The notes below the pieces were generated by a model. That model was not told the origin of the DNA. It ran no database searches and saw nothing but the letters and a program-made list of their open reading frames with translations. DNA of 64,000 nucleotides. Origin: Sesamum alatum. Its lineage: Eukaryota; Streptophyta; Magnoliopsida; Lamiales; Pedaliaceae. The position numbers and the translations under genes are program-made. Position 1 is the first letter of the stretch, and every line of letters begins with the position of its first letter. The DNA lies in NCBI GenBank assembly GCA_034509735.1, contig JACGWO010000010.1, positions 8,321,193 to 8,385,192 on the forward strand. Direction: 5' to 3'. Positions 22,370 to 33,987 of this stretch are shown here, piece by piece.

Positions 22370-22878
22370 ATGTCTGGTAGTAGCAGCTCTAGCTCAAAGA
22401 ATTCTTATTTTCCATGCCGTCGATTACGACATTATCTGAGTGATATTTGTGGTGTGAGATGTGAATGTAAAAGAAGTGCGGCAACTCGAATGGCTTGGAC
22501 CGGAAATAATCAAATTTGCAGGTTGTGCAAAATGGAATGTAAGTACATTTTCATTGCTTTTTATGTTGAATTATTTATGCCATTTTTAACTTGTGATTTT
22601 TTGTTTCAGAAATCGAATGGATGTAATTTTCTAAGATGGCTTAAACCTAAACTTTGTGAAATGGGATTGGAGATAAGCCAAGATCTCATCTAATTTTTGG
22701 AGGGAAAAATTGAGAAGATAAGCACATTAGAAGCAATTAATGAAACACTGAGTGCGACCAACAATAAGCTACAAGAAGTGACTATAAGTTTGTCAACGGC
22801 CAACAACGATGATGATGAAGATAGAAAGTATGGAGACTAAAATCATAACTTTGGAAAATGACGTGTGTAGATATAAGA
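22370..22878 (+). pseudogene. GRF-type zinc finger protein, 5' part (split by LINE)
   Basis: It starts MSGSSSSSSKNSYFP (ATG at 22370), then RCECKRSAATRMAW and ICRLC, then after a probable intron (GT at about 22539, AG at 22610) KSNGCNFLRW. This Cys pattern with a closing aromatic/Trp is like the GRF zinc finger of short plant proteins. A coiled-coil-like region follows (METKIITLENDV, about 22827-22862). The joining phase of the predicted intron is off by one, a TAA sits after QDLI (22691-22693), and the coiled coil is in another frame, so the gene had decayed. The coding frame is cut at 22878 by the LINE and resumes at 27379. Confidence 0.62.
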
Positions 22879-25800
22879 TAATTCACCACTCCCACTCACG
22901 ACCACACATAATAACCCTTACCATCCAAACAGCTCCAAGCCGGACCTCTCCCCATGCATGCAAACTACACCACCCAAACCACACAATATCTCTCTCTCTA
23001 TAGAACCAGACACTATCCTACTCGAACCTAGTGAACTGAATCGTCCATATGAATCAACCCATAGCACCACTGACCTTATTGATATCCCTCTTCCGGTGGT
23101 GGACCCTTTCAACCTAGACCCCTCATAAATAAACCTAAACCAAAAAGAACACCCTCTATTAACTGAGGCCGTCAAAAGAAAAACACCAAAACCCAATCAC
23201 CATGCAATGGTAAAATACAACTTCCTTTGTCGTTCTATATTCAGACAGAGGTTGGGGATAGATCGAGAAAAAAGACCTTGAACTCGGGTTTCATGCTGAT
23301 GGATGAAGATTTGGCTGAGGATTGTCTACCAGAGGTGGCTGTTATGCAGCCCCGTCGAGAATTATGATTTGCTTGAGTTGGAATTGCCATAGCCTGGGGA
23401 GGGGGGGCTTGGACAATTCGACACCTTCATTCGCGACACATCCCCCCTTAATCTTCCTTATGGAAATGAAATGCAATAATAGGAAGATTGAGAATCTTAA
23501 GAAGAGGCTGGACATGAATAGACTGTGAGTGGATTCAAAAGAAAGGAGGGAAGATTTGACACTTCTTTGGAGCAAACAATTGTTTGTTGATCTGATCCGC
23601 TACTCACTATCGCATATCAACATCAGGGTTCAACTTACTGAGGGAGAAGATTACTAGAGGTTCACAGGCTTTTATGGAGCCCCAGAATCTTCTTATCGTG
23701 CTTCAACTTGGGACTTGTTAAAACAGCTGAGTCGGGCCACATCACTTCGCTGGGTTTGTTGTAGGGACTTTAATGCAATTCCCTCCAATTAAAAAAAATG
23801 TATCTCCCCGACGCCTTAGTGGCAGCTTTGTACATTTAGAGAAGCACTTGATGATAGTGGAATGTCCGATCTGGATTTCAAAGGTTTTTCATTCACTTGG
23901 GCAAACAATTAGGAACTGCCGAAAACCGTTTGGAAAATATTGGATAGAGCATACACTAACACAAGATGGAATGTAATGTGGCCAGATTCTCGATTTACAC
24001 ATTTACAATATATTTATTCCAACCCTGCACCCATACTCATAGAGAGATCAAGGTTGAAAAGAGGCAAATAGTAAGGAGAAGTAAAACCTGTTCGTTTCAA
24101 GGCTTTGTGGATAAAATCGGAGAATTGTGAGCAAGCTATTTCGAATTTATGGCACACTACATTTGGGTCTGACCCTAACAATGATCTCGAGCGGAACTTG
24201 GAAAATTGCAAGCTTGGACTCATTAGATGGAGCAAATCCGAATTTGGAGAGATACTGAAAGAAATCGAAAGGATTGAAAAAGAAATCAACAAAATTAGTT
24301 CCTCGACTATATCTGCATATTTTAGGATTAAAGTGTTGGCTCTGAAATTGGAATTGCAAGGGCTTCTATCGGAGGAGGAAATGAAATGGAAACAATGAGG
24401 CCAAGCCGCCTGGCTAGCCGAAGGAGACTGGAACACGGCTTTTTTCCACTCAAAAGCATCCTAATAGAGAAGTACCAATCAGATAGAAAGATTAAAAGAC
24501 GAGAATGGGATTTGGAGGGATGATATGGAATCGATTCAGAACATGTTCTCATCCGAGAACCCTTCTGAAGCCGAGCTTGAGGAAGTGATAAGGACAATGC
24601 TGACTTGTGTTACTGATGAGATGAACGAGAGGCTTCTGGAGAACTATACAACCGAGGAGGTAAATATTTCTCTATCTCAAATGTTTCTGTTCAAATCACC
24701 AGGCCCCTGATGGCATGCCCCCAATTTTCTATGAACAATTTTGGCACACTGTTGAACATGCTACTCTTGATTCGTGTTCTTTATATGATTAATAATCTTG
24801 ATATCTCTCCTTATTTGATCTTCACCACATTGTGCTCATTCCAAAATGCAAAAACCAGAAAATTGTCTCACACTTTCGACCAGTTAGATTGTCTAACATG
24901 GTATGTAAACAAGCCACAAAAATTATAGCTAATAGGTTAAAACCTCCCCTTAACTCAATTATTTAACCTCCTTAGTACGCGTTCATTCCCGTGAGACTTA
25001 ATGTGTACAATCTGTTGGTGGCTTTTTAGTTGAATCATTTTCTTTGGTCTAGGAGAGAGGGTCAAGAGAAGTACACATCCATTAAGTTAGATATGAACAA
25101 AGCATACGACAGGATTGAGTGGAGCTTACTGAGAGGAAAGTGATCTAGGTTAGGCTTTCACAACCGAGTCGTACCGTTGATTATGAAATGTGATCAGTTA
25201 CTTATTATTTTATGCTCAACAAATCTCATTTTGGATTTCTTTGCCTGGAAAAGAGGTATGTGTCAAGGACACTCTCTTTCCCCTTATCTCTTTATCCTAT
25301 GCGTAGAAGCATTCAATTATCTATTAAAGGATTCTAAACGTCGTGGAGAGATACATGGTGTTGCAGTGGCACGGTGAGCTCTGGGGTGTCTCATCTCTTA
25401 TTTGCTGATGACACTCTCTCTTTTGTCAAGTGAATAGGAGAAATTGGAAGCTATCAGAGAGTGTTGGAAAAATATAGACGGGCGTCGGGCCAGTTTATCA
25501 ATTTTGACAAATCCTCCATTGTCTTTCATAATAATACACCAACGGAGGACCGAGATTTTTTAGCTAACATTCTCAGAGTCGAATCAAAGCTGGACCAGCC
25601 AAGTACCTGGAGTTGTCATACATGATTGGTAGAAACAAACGAGAGATCTTCAGTATTGTTCGAGAAAAAGTGTGGCAAAGAGTAGGAGGGTGGAAGGAAA
25701 AAATCATTTCACAGGGAGGTACAAAGGTCTTAATAAAAATTTATCACTCAGGCCATTCCATCTTATATATGAGTTGTTTTAAATTACCTATGTTTCTACG

Positions 25801-27370
25801 TAAAGAAATTCAAAGTATTTCCTCTAGTTTCTTTTGGAATGACTCTAGAAAAGACAAAATTCATTGGGTGGGGTGGGATAGAATGTCCCTAAAAAATTCG
25901 AACTACCTCCTCAGTCAGATTCTTAAAGCAAAATGCTTTCCAAATGATGACTTTCTTGGTGGATCACAATGATCCAACATCTCATTCACGTGGAGAAGTA
26001 TCCTTAAGGCAAGATTGATTATTCAGGTTGGTACAAGGTGGCGTATAGTTAGGTAATGGTCAAACGGTGAGACTTTGGATAGATCCTTGGATCCTGAGGT
26101 GGCACTCATCCCTGACCATCACTTCGAGAAACCCATTCCTATCAAATTTACGGGTTTCAGACTTATTGCACGATACTAAAAGTTGCTAAATGGGGATATG
26201 CTCGTCATCCTATTTTTCCCCGACGACACTGAGACTATTAAAGCCATTTCAATCGGGTACGTAATGATGAAGGACACACAAGTTTGGAATTTTGACAGGA
26301 GTGGGAATTTTTGTATAAAATCAGTCGCCATATGGCAATTAAACTCCTTACCCAAGGGGTAAGAAATGGTATTGCATAGAGCAACTCAATCGAGAATAGA
26401 TGGGGCTTCATATGGCAGTCTAAAGTCCCATAGAAGATTAAGGTGTTTATGTGGCGACTTTGCTCAAATGCACTCCCCGCAATTTGCAACATGTGCTGGA
26501 GATGCTATAATGTCAAACTGTCATGCTTGGCATGTGGAGGAATAAAAGAGGATTCCAAACATGTCTTCCTCGATGTTCTTTTGCATAATAGGTGTGGGCA
26601 TTATCCATTCTTCCCTGGAGTACTATTTTTTCATGGCATTCGGATGGTGAGATCTGGGTCTGACACATTGGAAGCCTTTTGGATAATGAACAATTTAATC
26701 TATTTATTGTGGTGTGCTGGAGTATATGGAGAAGAAGACATAAACGAATTGTGGAGAATGCTAACAGTAGATAGGATGAATGTGTTATGATGACAGGGAA
26801 CTTATTAAGAGATTTCTTGAATGTTGTTACACACAAACCACCTACACCGCCCACTCAGATCATGTGGACCGCGCCGAATGCCGAGGTGATGAAGGTGAAT
26901 GATGCCTCCATTTTTCAAAATCTAAAAGGGGTGGGGTTAGGTGTGTGATTGCCGGGACCAGAGAGGTTGTTGTCTCGCATGGAATATGACCTCCTATGCA
27001 AATATCTCAAACGCAGAACATGGTGAAACTTTGGGCGGCAAAGCTGGTGGTTAATATCTGTTGCCGATTTTTATGGACACATTATGTGATTGAAGGTGAT
27101 TACTTGAAAGTGGTGCAAAAACTCAATTCAACGGTTGAAGACCTTCCGGATGTTGGATCTATCCTTCAGAATGCTCGGTCCAGGACTCCTGTGGCTAGGA
27201 ATTTTACTTGCAAATTTGTTTGGAGGGCGGCTAATATGGCAGCTCACGAACTTGCGAAAATAACTTTCTCGTTTCAGGAAGGCTGGGAACCTCCAGCTTC
27301 TTTGTATGAACATTTGAGGGTAGAAACCCCAAATTAATAATATTTTGCATTGGTTTTCCTTAAAAAAAAT
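22879..27370 (+). mobile_element. LINE (L1-type) with endonuclease, RT, zf-RVT, RNase H
   Basis: This is a nearly full-length non-LTR retrotransposon. It ends with a short A run (27362-27369) and is flanked by ATATAAGA at 22871-22878 and 27371-27378. Domain order on the plus strand is APE endonuclease, reverse transcriptase, zf-RVT, then a C-terminal RNase H, as in plant L1 elements with RNase H. Several frameshifts and stops make it non-autonomous now. It inserted inside the coding region of the GRF gene. Confidence 0.85.
23360..27337 (+). pseudogene. LINE ORF2 polyprotein, broken
   Basis: The endonuclease has CLSWNCHSLG (from about 23368) and a later RDFNAIPSN (about 23765; canonical GDFN changed). 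The RT has KSPGP (about 24696), LDMNKAYDRIEW (about 25090), MCQGHSLSPYLFILC (about 25258) and the catalytic FADD at 25401-25412. zf-RVT has KVFMWRLCSNALP...CWRCYN...CLACGG (26440-26545). RNase H-like sequence (26885-27337) ends with FVWRAANMAAHELAK. These lie in changing frames: for example an extra C after KSPG near 24705 and stops around 23526 and 25140. RT keeps its Asp pair, but the gene cannot be translated through. Confidence 0.82.
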
Positions 27371-27378
27371 ATATAAGA

Positions 27379-27611
27379 ACATCCTTATTATCTTGAAGGG
27401 AATATGTATTATTTCAGGTTTGATTAGTATTTTATGCAAATGGAAAGTGCAAGATGTAACTATGAAGCTATACACCACCAAAACACTAAATCTGGCATAT
27501 CCAAATCTGAAGCTCAACATGAGCTCCATGACTAACAAAAAACAACCTAAACCTATTTCAAGCAGGGTTATGAGAGTCTCCATTGTTAGTTATGAAACTG
27601 ACATTGGTTAA
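27379..27611 (+). pseudogene. GRF-type zinc finger protein, 3' part
   Basis: Reading on from the left target duplication in the same frame gives NILIILKGICIISGLISILC, a hydrophobic segment, followed by a basic tail ending at TAA (27609-27611). Short plant GRF proteins commonly have a coiled coil followed by a C-terminal membrane segment. So this is the missing end of the gene that starts at 22370. Its membrane role is inferred. Confidence 0.55.
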
Positions 27612-27614
27612 AGA

Positions 27615-29974
27615 AGACTAACTAGAGAATAAGATACTTCCAAACCTTGTATTCCTTTTTTGTATCTACAATTATAAATGATACATGTTAAGATGATTGC
27701 AGTAAAAATAATCAAGGCTTAAGAGTACAATTTATTTTCTTACTTAGATGCATTGTTAGTTCTAGTTGTTTTGTAGATGGAAGCCTCACACAAGCATTTC
27801 ACTGCACAATATTAAACATAAAACATGCAATATATTAGTGTTACCATATGTACATACTAGTAGAAATTGAGGAGAGATTAGAACATCTTTTACAGGTTTT
27901 GCACTACTTGAACCGACACTACTTCCCACAATTTTTTAGAATGGGTCCTGCACAGAAAGTTTTGAATTTAAGCATATGTACTACACTGTTCCAGAGGTGA
28001 AATTATGTTGAATAGTGACTTAACTTGTATCAGAGGCATTTTAAGCTTTTAGGTATAGCCATCCCCAGCCCATTCAAATTCCCAAATTCACAATTTGGAT
28101 TATTGAAAATGCCTCATTCTCCAATTTTATCCCTTTCTCTTTCCTCTTCCTTTGTTTGATTGATTGACAGATTCAACAACTAAAGATAAAGTGGCAACAT
28201 CTTCACTATTTTGGGATACTTGACTTGGTTTTGGAACTGTACAAAAGGTATGCAATTCAGTGCAAAAAGTATGTAATATAATAGATAAGTTAAAAGTGAA
28301 CAAAGGTAGTTTCATTTTCCTTGCCATTTAAAATAAAACAGGAATCATAAATTATATTAAACAGACGTTGATAATTTAACTACAAAAGACAACACACTTA
28401 CAAATATATACATGTAAACTTTTTTAAGTTATTTAATCATAAAACTCCAAAACACAACACACATACACATCCATTCCAATCCATCAGGGGACCACAACAT
28501 ATAAAAACACATAGGTCCACAGCCTCACACACAGGGCCACATTATACACACTTATAACAAGCAAAAAATGAATGAAAAAATAGAAAAGAAAAATACACAC
28601 AAAGAGGCCTACATAACACATGCTTGTGGGCACAATGAATCTCATTTTACAACAATAAACAAAAGCCAATAGAGTTGTTCATCCATACACAAAAATAAAA
28701 ATAAAAAAAAAACTTTAAAACACTAAATACATACTTACAATACACTAAAACTCAAACATTTACCTATCTCACACTCCAACGACACTCTGTCTATACATGT
28801 ACATAAACTTGTCCATAAATGATTATATATACATAATTATTTCATCACAACGAGCACAATTATCGTCTTAACACAAAGTTATACATATATGTGACAAGTA
28901 TAGCAAAATAGAACTACTATGATTACTTCCCCTACCATGCTCACTTTAGTTTATATTTAATGATTTCAAAAATATTTTTATTTTATTGACTTGTGAGGAG
29001 AACACCGTATACTGACCCGACCTGACTTGAAATGAAAAATTTTGACCCATATCTTGATGAGTGGATACAACAAGATCTACACCTAAAATATATTAGTATA
29101 GGAATGAGCTTGTAACTCAATAAAGTAAATAACAAACATCACATATATGTAAATTTAGTCCAGTGCAAAGAACAAAGTAGTGATCACCACATGTGAAGTA
29201 TGACCAATTTAATTTCAATGCATCTCATTTTTATTCACAATGTTCATCTCATAACAAGATAAATAACATCATTACACAAATGGAACATGGCATGTACTTT
29301 CTTATCCCGCTTCAACAATATATTCATTTAAATTAAATCATTTAGGTTGCAAAATATTTTTTGAAATGGTTGAAAAATTATTTAAGGCGTTTGATCCACT
29401 ACCTCTTTGAACTTGCAAATGCAATTTAAAAATGTATTTTTTTTATAATTTTGGTATAAATGTGGTAGTTTGGCAGTTAGGGTTGGACACTACAAATAAA
29501 TGATGCCAAATTTATTCCCCACAGTACGCAAACCGAAGTGGTAGGTTTATAGGTTGTTTGTATTATAAAACATAACCATTAACATTGTTTGTAGTGTTTA
29601 CTTCCCATGCATGACCAATTTATTTGAATGTATGGATCACGTATTAGATCTAGTTGTATTTGATGTGAGTAATTAATATAACATGCAAGGGTCGATGAAC
29701 AATGTCCAATCCAAAACCTACACTAACTTACCTATCCTGTTCCATTTAATTCACACAAAATCCGATACATAGGGTTTTATCATCACATCCCAATGGCATT
29801 TTATGTAAACTAATTGCTATTGTAGATGGTGATATGATTGTGTGTCCATATCAAGTTAAATATCAACTTAATAAGTATTAGTAAACTAATTCATATTTTA
29901 TATTTTTTAATGATTGGTCAAAAAATATTATTCCCTTCTATAATGACCCCAATTGTTCTCATTCCTTTTGTCAC
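27615..29974. other. 2.3 kb spacer, no gene identified
   Basis: AT-rich DNA with C/A-rich stretches (28400-28800). Open frames here are short and without motif. I see nothing to annotate. Confidence 0.5.
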
Positions 29975-31660
29975 CATCGAGAATTTGAACTTCACTCCTC
30001 TAAATGGAAATTAGATAGGATTTCATATTCTAATCGAGATGCAAGTGTACGTAATAATGGTGTAGGGAACATATTTAATAAGAATTTGGATAAAGAAACT
30101 GACCCCAAAGCACTATGCAATTTATTTTCTCCATATGAGAATATTATTTCGTCGAAAGTTGAAATTGATGCTTTGGGCCAGTCAAATGGCTATCATTTTG
30201 TGCATTACGACAACGAGGAAGCCGCACAAAATGCTATTCATGCCAAAATGGTGTAGTGTTATTTGGGAAAGAATTATACTTTGGATCATTTGTTAATAAG
30301 CAAGATAGGGAGATGTCTAACAAGACTAAGTCTACCAATGTCTGAATTGATAATTAAAGAAGATTTGAAGACAATATTTGTGAATTTGGATCAATCAATA
30401 GTGTGGCAGTGATGTGAGATGAATGTGGAAATCCAAAATGCTCTGGGTTTGTTAATTTTTGAGAATGCAGAGGAGGCTGCTAAGTCAGTTGAAGTACTTA
30501 ATGGCTAAATATTCAATGGCAAAGAATGGTATGTTGGAAGAGAACAAAAGAAATCTGAAAGAGAACGAGAATTAAAGCTTTTCTAGGAGCAAATTGCAAG
30601 GGAGACACATGAAAAACCATTAGGTCTAACAACCTCTACATAAAAAATTTAGATGACACGATTGATAATGACAAGCTCAAGGAATTGTTCTCTCCATTTG
30701 GTACTATAACATCATGCAAGGTCATGTGTGATCCAAAAGGATTAAGTAAAGGGCCAGGTTTTGTTACGTTCTCCACAAGCCAAAAAGGCTTCAAAAGCAA
30801 TTTCAGAAATGAATAGTAAGATGGTTTGCAGCAAGCCCCTTTGTGTTGCCATTGCAGAAAAAAAGGAAGTTAGAAGAGAACGATTACAGGCTATTTTTTC
30901 CAATTTGCGGGTAAATACATTTGTAGCTGTAATTACTCCTCATATGCATATTTACCCTCTAGGTGGGTCGGCAATAGGCCAACAACTCCCCTATAGGTGT
31001 GCTCCACAGGCTATTCTTCCTCCAGTACCCACATATGGATATCAACAGCAATTTATTCCTGGCGTGAGGCCATTTAGAACTGTCATGCCAAATTTCGTAT
31101 TGCCTATTTATCAACATGGACCACGTAGTCCACATAACACTGGTAGATGTCCCAGTTCTGATGCTTTACAGCAAAGTCAATCTCTGATTTAGCTCATGCA
31201 TCATCAGATGCTTTTAAGGGGCAATGCATATAATCATATTCTTGGATATGGGTTGTCTAACGTTTCTGGTCAAGGTACTACTACTACCACGGGTATGTTT
31301 TCCTTCGCCCCGGAAAACAACTACTGGCCAATGCATGAAATGAGTTGTCATGGTTCAGTTACAGTTAGTGCTCTGGCCTCTACACTTGCAAATGCTTTGC
31401 CTTCTGAACAGATTACGATGTTGGGTGAAAGGTTGTACTCGCTGGTAAAAGAGGTGGAGCATGAGATGACGGCTGAAGGACATGCTCCTGAAAATGGATC
31501 AAACAAAGGTTTTGCACTTGTTGGGGTCACTAGAATCTCTTAAGGCTAAAGCAGGGGAGGCTATGGAAGTCCTCAAAATGCACCTCAGAGGCAGCATGCC
31601 GCCACCACCGCTAATCAATTGGCTTCACTCGTCTTGAATGAATTATTTTGTGTGATTTTA
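29975..31660 (+). pseudogene. Poly(A)-binding protein (PABPC) retro-pseudogene
   Basis: This is an intronless, 5'-truncated copy of a cytoplasmic poly(A)-binding protein. RRM1 is missing. RRM2 is visible as NIFNKNLDKETDPKAL (about 30070-30120), RRM3 as LKTIFVNLDQS (about 30366), and RRM4 as [19 protein letters not shown] (about 30640-30695). The Pro/Gln linker follows (30950-31150), then the C-terminal MLLE domain (ALASTLANALPSEQ, about 31371). MLLKMDQTKVLHLL (31482-31523) is the MLLE signature but lies in a different frame from the preceding part. In-frame stops occur in RRM2 to RRM4 (for example at 30256, 30412 and 30508). The lack of introns and of the first RRM fits a truncated processed retrocopy. 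The parent is elsewhere. Confidence 0.85.
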
Positions 31661-32399
31661 TTTCTTTGAGAGTGACTCTGAAATAATTCTCTAAAACTGT
31701 GAAATTAGTAAACTTAATTATGCAAACTATTTAACAATTATTAGAGTTTCTTCGAGTATAATTGCATCAGGTTCTCTCATTTTTTTTTAAAAAAAAACCA
31801 CATTTCAAAGAAAGTGTTCCTCTATTTCACATACTCTAGTACACTTGTGAAGTTTTCACAAAAAGGAAGAAAAGAAAAACATGTACCTTGATGGCTATTA
31901 TTATTAGCAATAGTTGTTCTATTGTAGACATTTGACCCCGGGCGAGGAGTCCACCTTTTTGGACGCCCATGTTGACCATGCAAGGGAAGGACACTTCCAT
32001 CCAAGTTGGATCAACTACCATGATGCTTTGTGTGCTCTGCACGAGCTTAACTCAAACTTAAAATCGAATGTGACTTATAACTACGCTAAAACTGGTGCGA
32101 AGCTTAGAGAAAGGTTTCATATTTCAAATGGATAACCTAATTGACTGGTGTTGCATGTAACCCTCAAATGAAGTAGTTGATTGCGGATGATAGGGTGTGG
32201 CCCGAGTGGGTGTGGGTGTGCATTTGCAAGGTAAATAATGTTGGATATGTAACATGTCCGGTCTTTTTTGCAGTTTTTTTATAACTATTTATCAATTTAG
32301 GAAAGATACAAACTGATTTGTGGAGATTAATTTTATGTATTTTGAATTTATCCATAGGAGCAAAAAATTGGCAAGTGCTTTGTGAATGCACAGAACTGC
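31661..32399. other. Retrocopy 3' flank and spacer
   Basis: The DNA to about 31780 may be 3' UTR of the PABP copy. A short T-A run lies at 31781-31798. No gene is seen afterwards. The overlapping frames at 31822-32135 have no motif. Confidence 0.4.
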
Positions 32400-32719
32400 A
32401 GTGGTCAAAATCGATTTGGTCCCTAAATTTTGAGACACAATTTTAGTCTAACCATTAAAATTGAGGTTAAAACTAGTGGGAGCTGGAAAAAACGGTTGTG
32501 TTCGAGAACACAACCTCCACGATCATGTTGGTAGGTTTTGCATAGCCAGGTTGTGAAGAACATGGTCGTGTTATCTAGAACACAACTCATCTAGACGGTC
32601 CAATTGAGAAGAAACAAAAACCCATAAATATTTCCGCCTTTTGGTAAAGGATTTGTTGATTAATCTTGGTTCGAGAAGTTGTAGAAAAATAAAGTCACCT
32701 TATGGTCTACAAAAAAGGA

Positions 32720-33978
32720 GAATTGCGACGGCGTTTCAAGGAAGAGCTATTAGGGTAGAGCCCAGTGTGCCAACTTGACTGACATATACTAGATAGGTAA
32801 CACACTTTAATACCCTGTTGCATAACAATCTTATTTGTGTCACATCAATATCATTAAGGCATTCTTATTCATATTTTTGCTTATGAACATATCTGCATAA
32901 TACAATAAAGTCCATAGGCCATACATGACTATGGTGCATGGTCATGCATATAATAGTGATCATGAAGTATGTGGCCAAGGTCTTAGCCTTAAATGTTCCA
33001 AGCCAAGAAATAATGAGATGGACATTTCACTGATGCCGTGGAGGCTTGGTCACACGACACACGTTCTTTTATAGGAAATGTCTCGTTTCATGGATGTTGA
33101 TGTGGAGACACCAATGTGTGTGTGAGGGAGCTTGTTAGAAACATGTCCATTGAATGGCTCCGTATGAAATTCTTTATTGGAGTGACAACGTCGAATTAAA
33201 AATTTCCTGACACGATAGTGCAAGATTAGTCCTTAGACTTGAGGCACCATTGTGGTCTTATATTAGGCCCCTTGTGCTTTGGTTTATCTTCTGGTCATCG
33301 AAGTAATTATAAAGGGGATATTTTGGATACAAGCCCATATAATATGATTATCAATGAGTGGCACACTTCAAAAATTCATCAACCCTATCTTAATGAGTAG
33401 GAAATCTCCCATGCACTTTATTATTTATTGATTGACAAGTCTTGGTCACGGCGACACGGAAACTAGGCGTAGATTTTCCCAGGTTGACCGACTTAATCGA
33501 GAAATGGAAGGAAGTGATGCATAGTTATTGTGTCAACAAAGTTTCGACACACTATCCATGCCTTGGCCTCAAACCAGAAATAATTAATCAAAGGACCTTA
33601 CTTGCATGGCACTCACTGTCTAAAGGTTCGCCATCTTCACCTAAAGATAGGTCTTCAGGACGTGTTGCTAGACGCCAACCACGATTAATGGGAATTAAGG
33701 TTTTAATTCCAAAATAATTTAATTAATATGATTAATTGAATTTGACAAGTCACAATAATCGTGAGTCCATGACTATCACTAGGGTGAACCTAAGGGGTCA
33801 CAAACTTACTTTGAGAAGCTCATCTTCTAAATCTCGATTAATTCAGTGGTTGAATTAATTCTTGAGCTAATTGAATCAGTTCAAGTCAAAGAGAGCAATG
33901 AATTAAATGGTGTCGAAAATTAATTAACTATAGTAGTTAATTATTATTGAGCTCAATTAATTGTATATAGATATCTAA
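32720..33978. other. Retroelement-like remnant, no gene
   Basis: Diverged non-coding DNA lies between the old inverted repeat and the MULE. Phrases such as 'catgactatcactagggtgaacctaaggggtcac' resemble LTR sequence of plant copia elements. The 91-codon frame at 33442-33717 has no motif I recognise. It resumes after the MULE (38670-39300). Confidence 0.35.
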
Positions 33979-33987
33979 TTGAATTAA

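Noticed and set aside
33442..33717. 91-codon open frame as a gene
   Set aside because: No motif, lies in diverged repeat DNA, no supporting structure.
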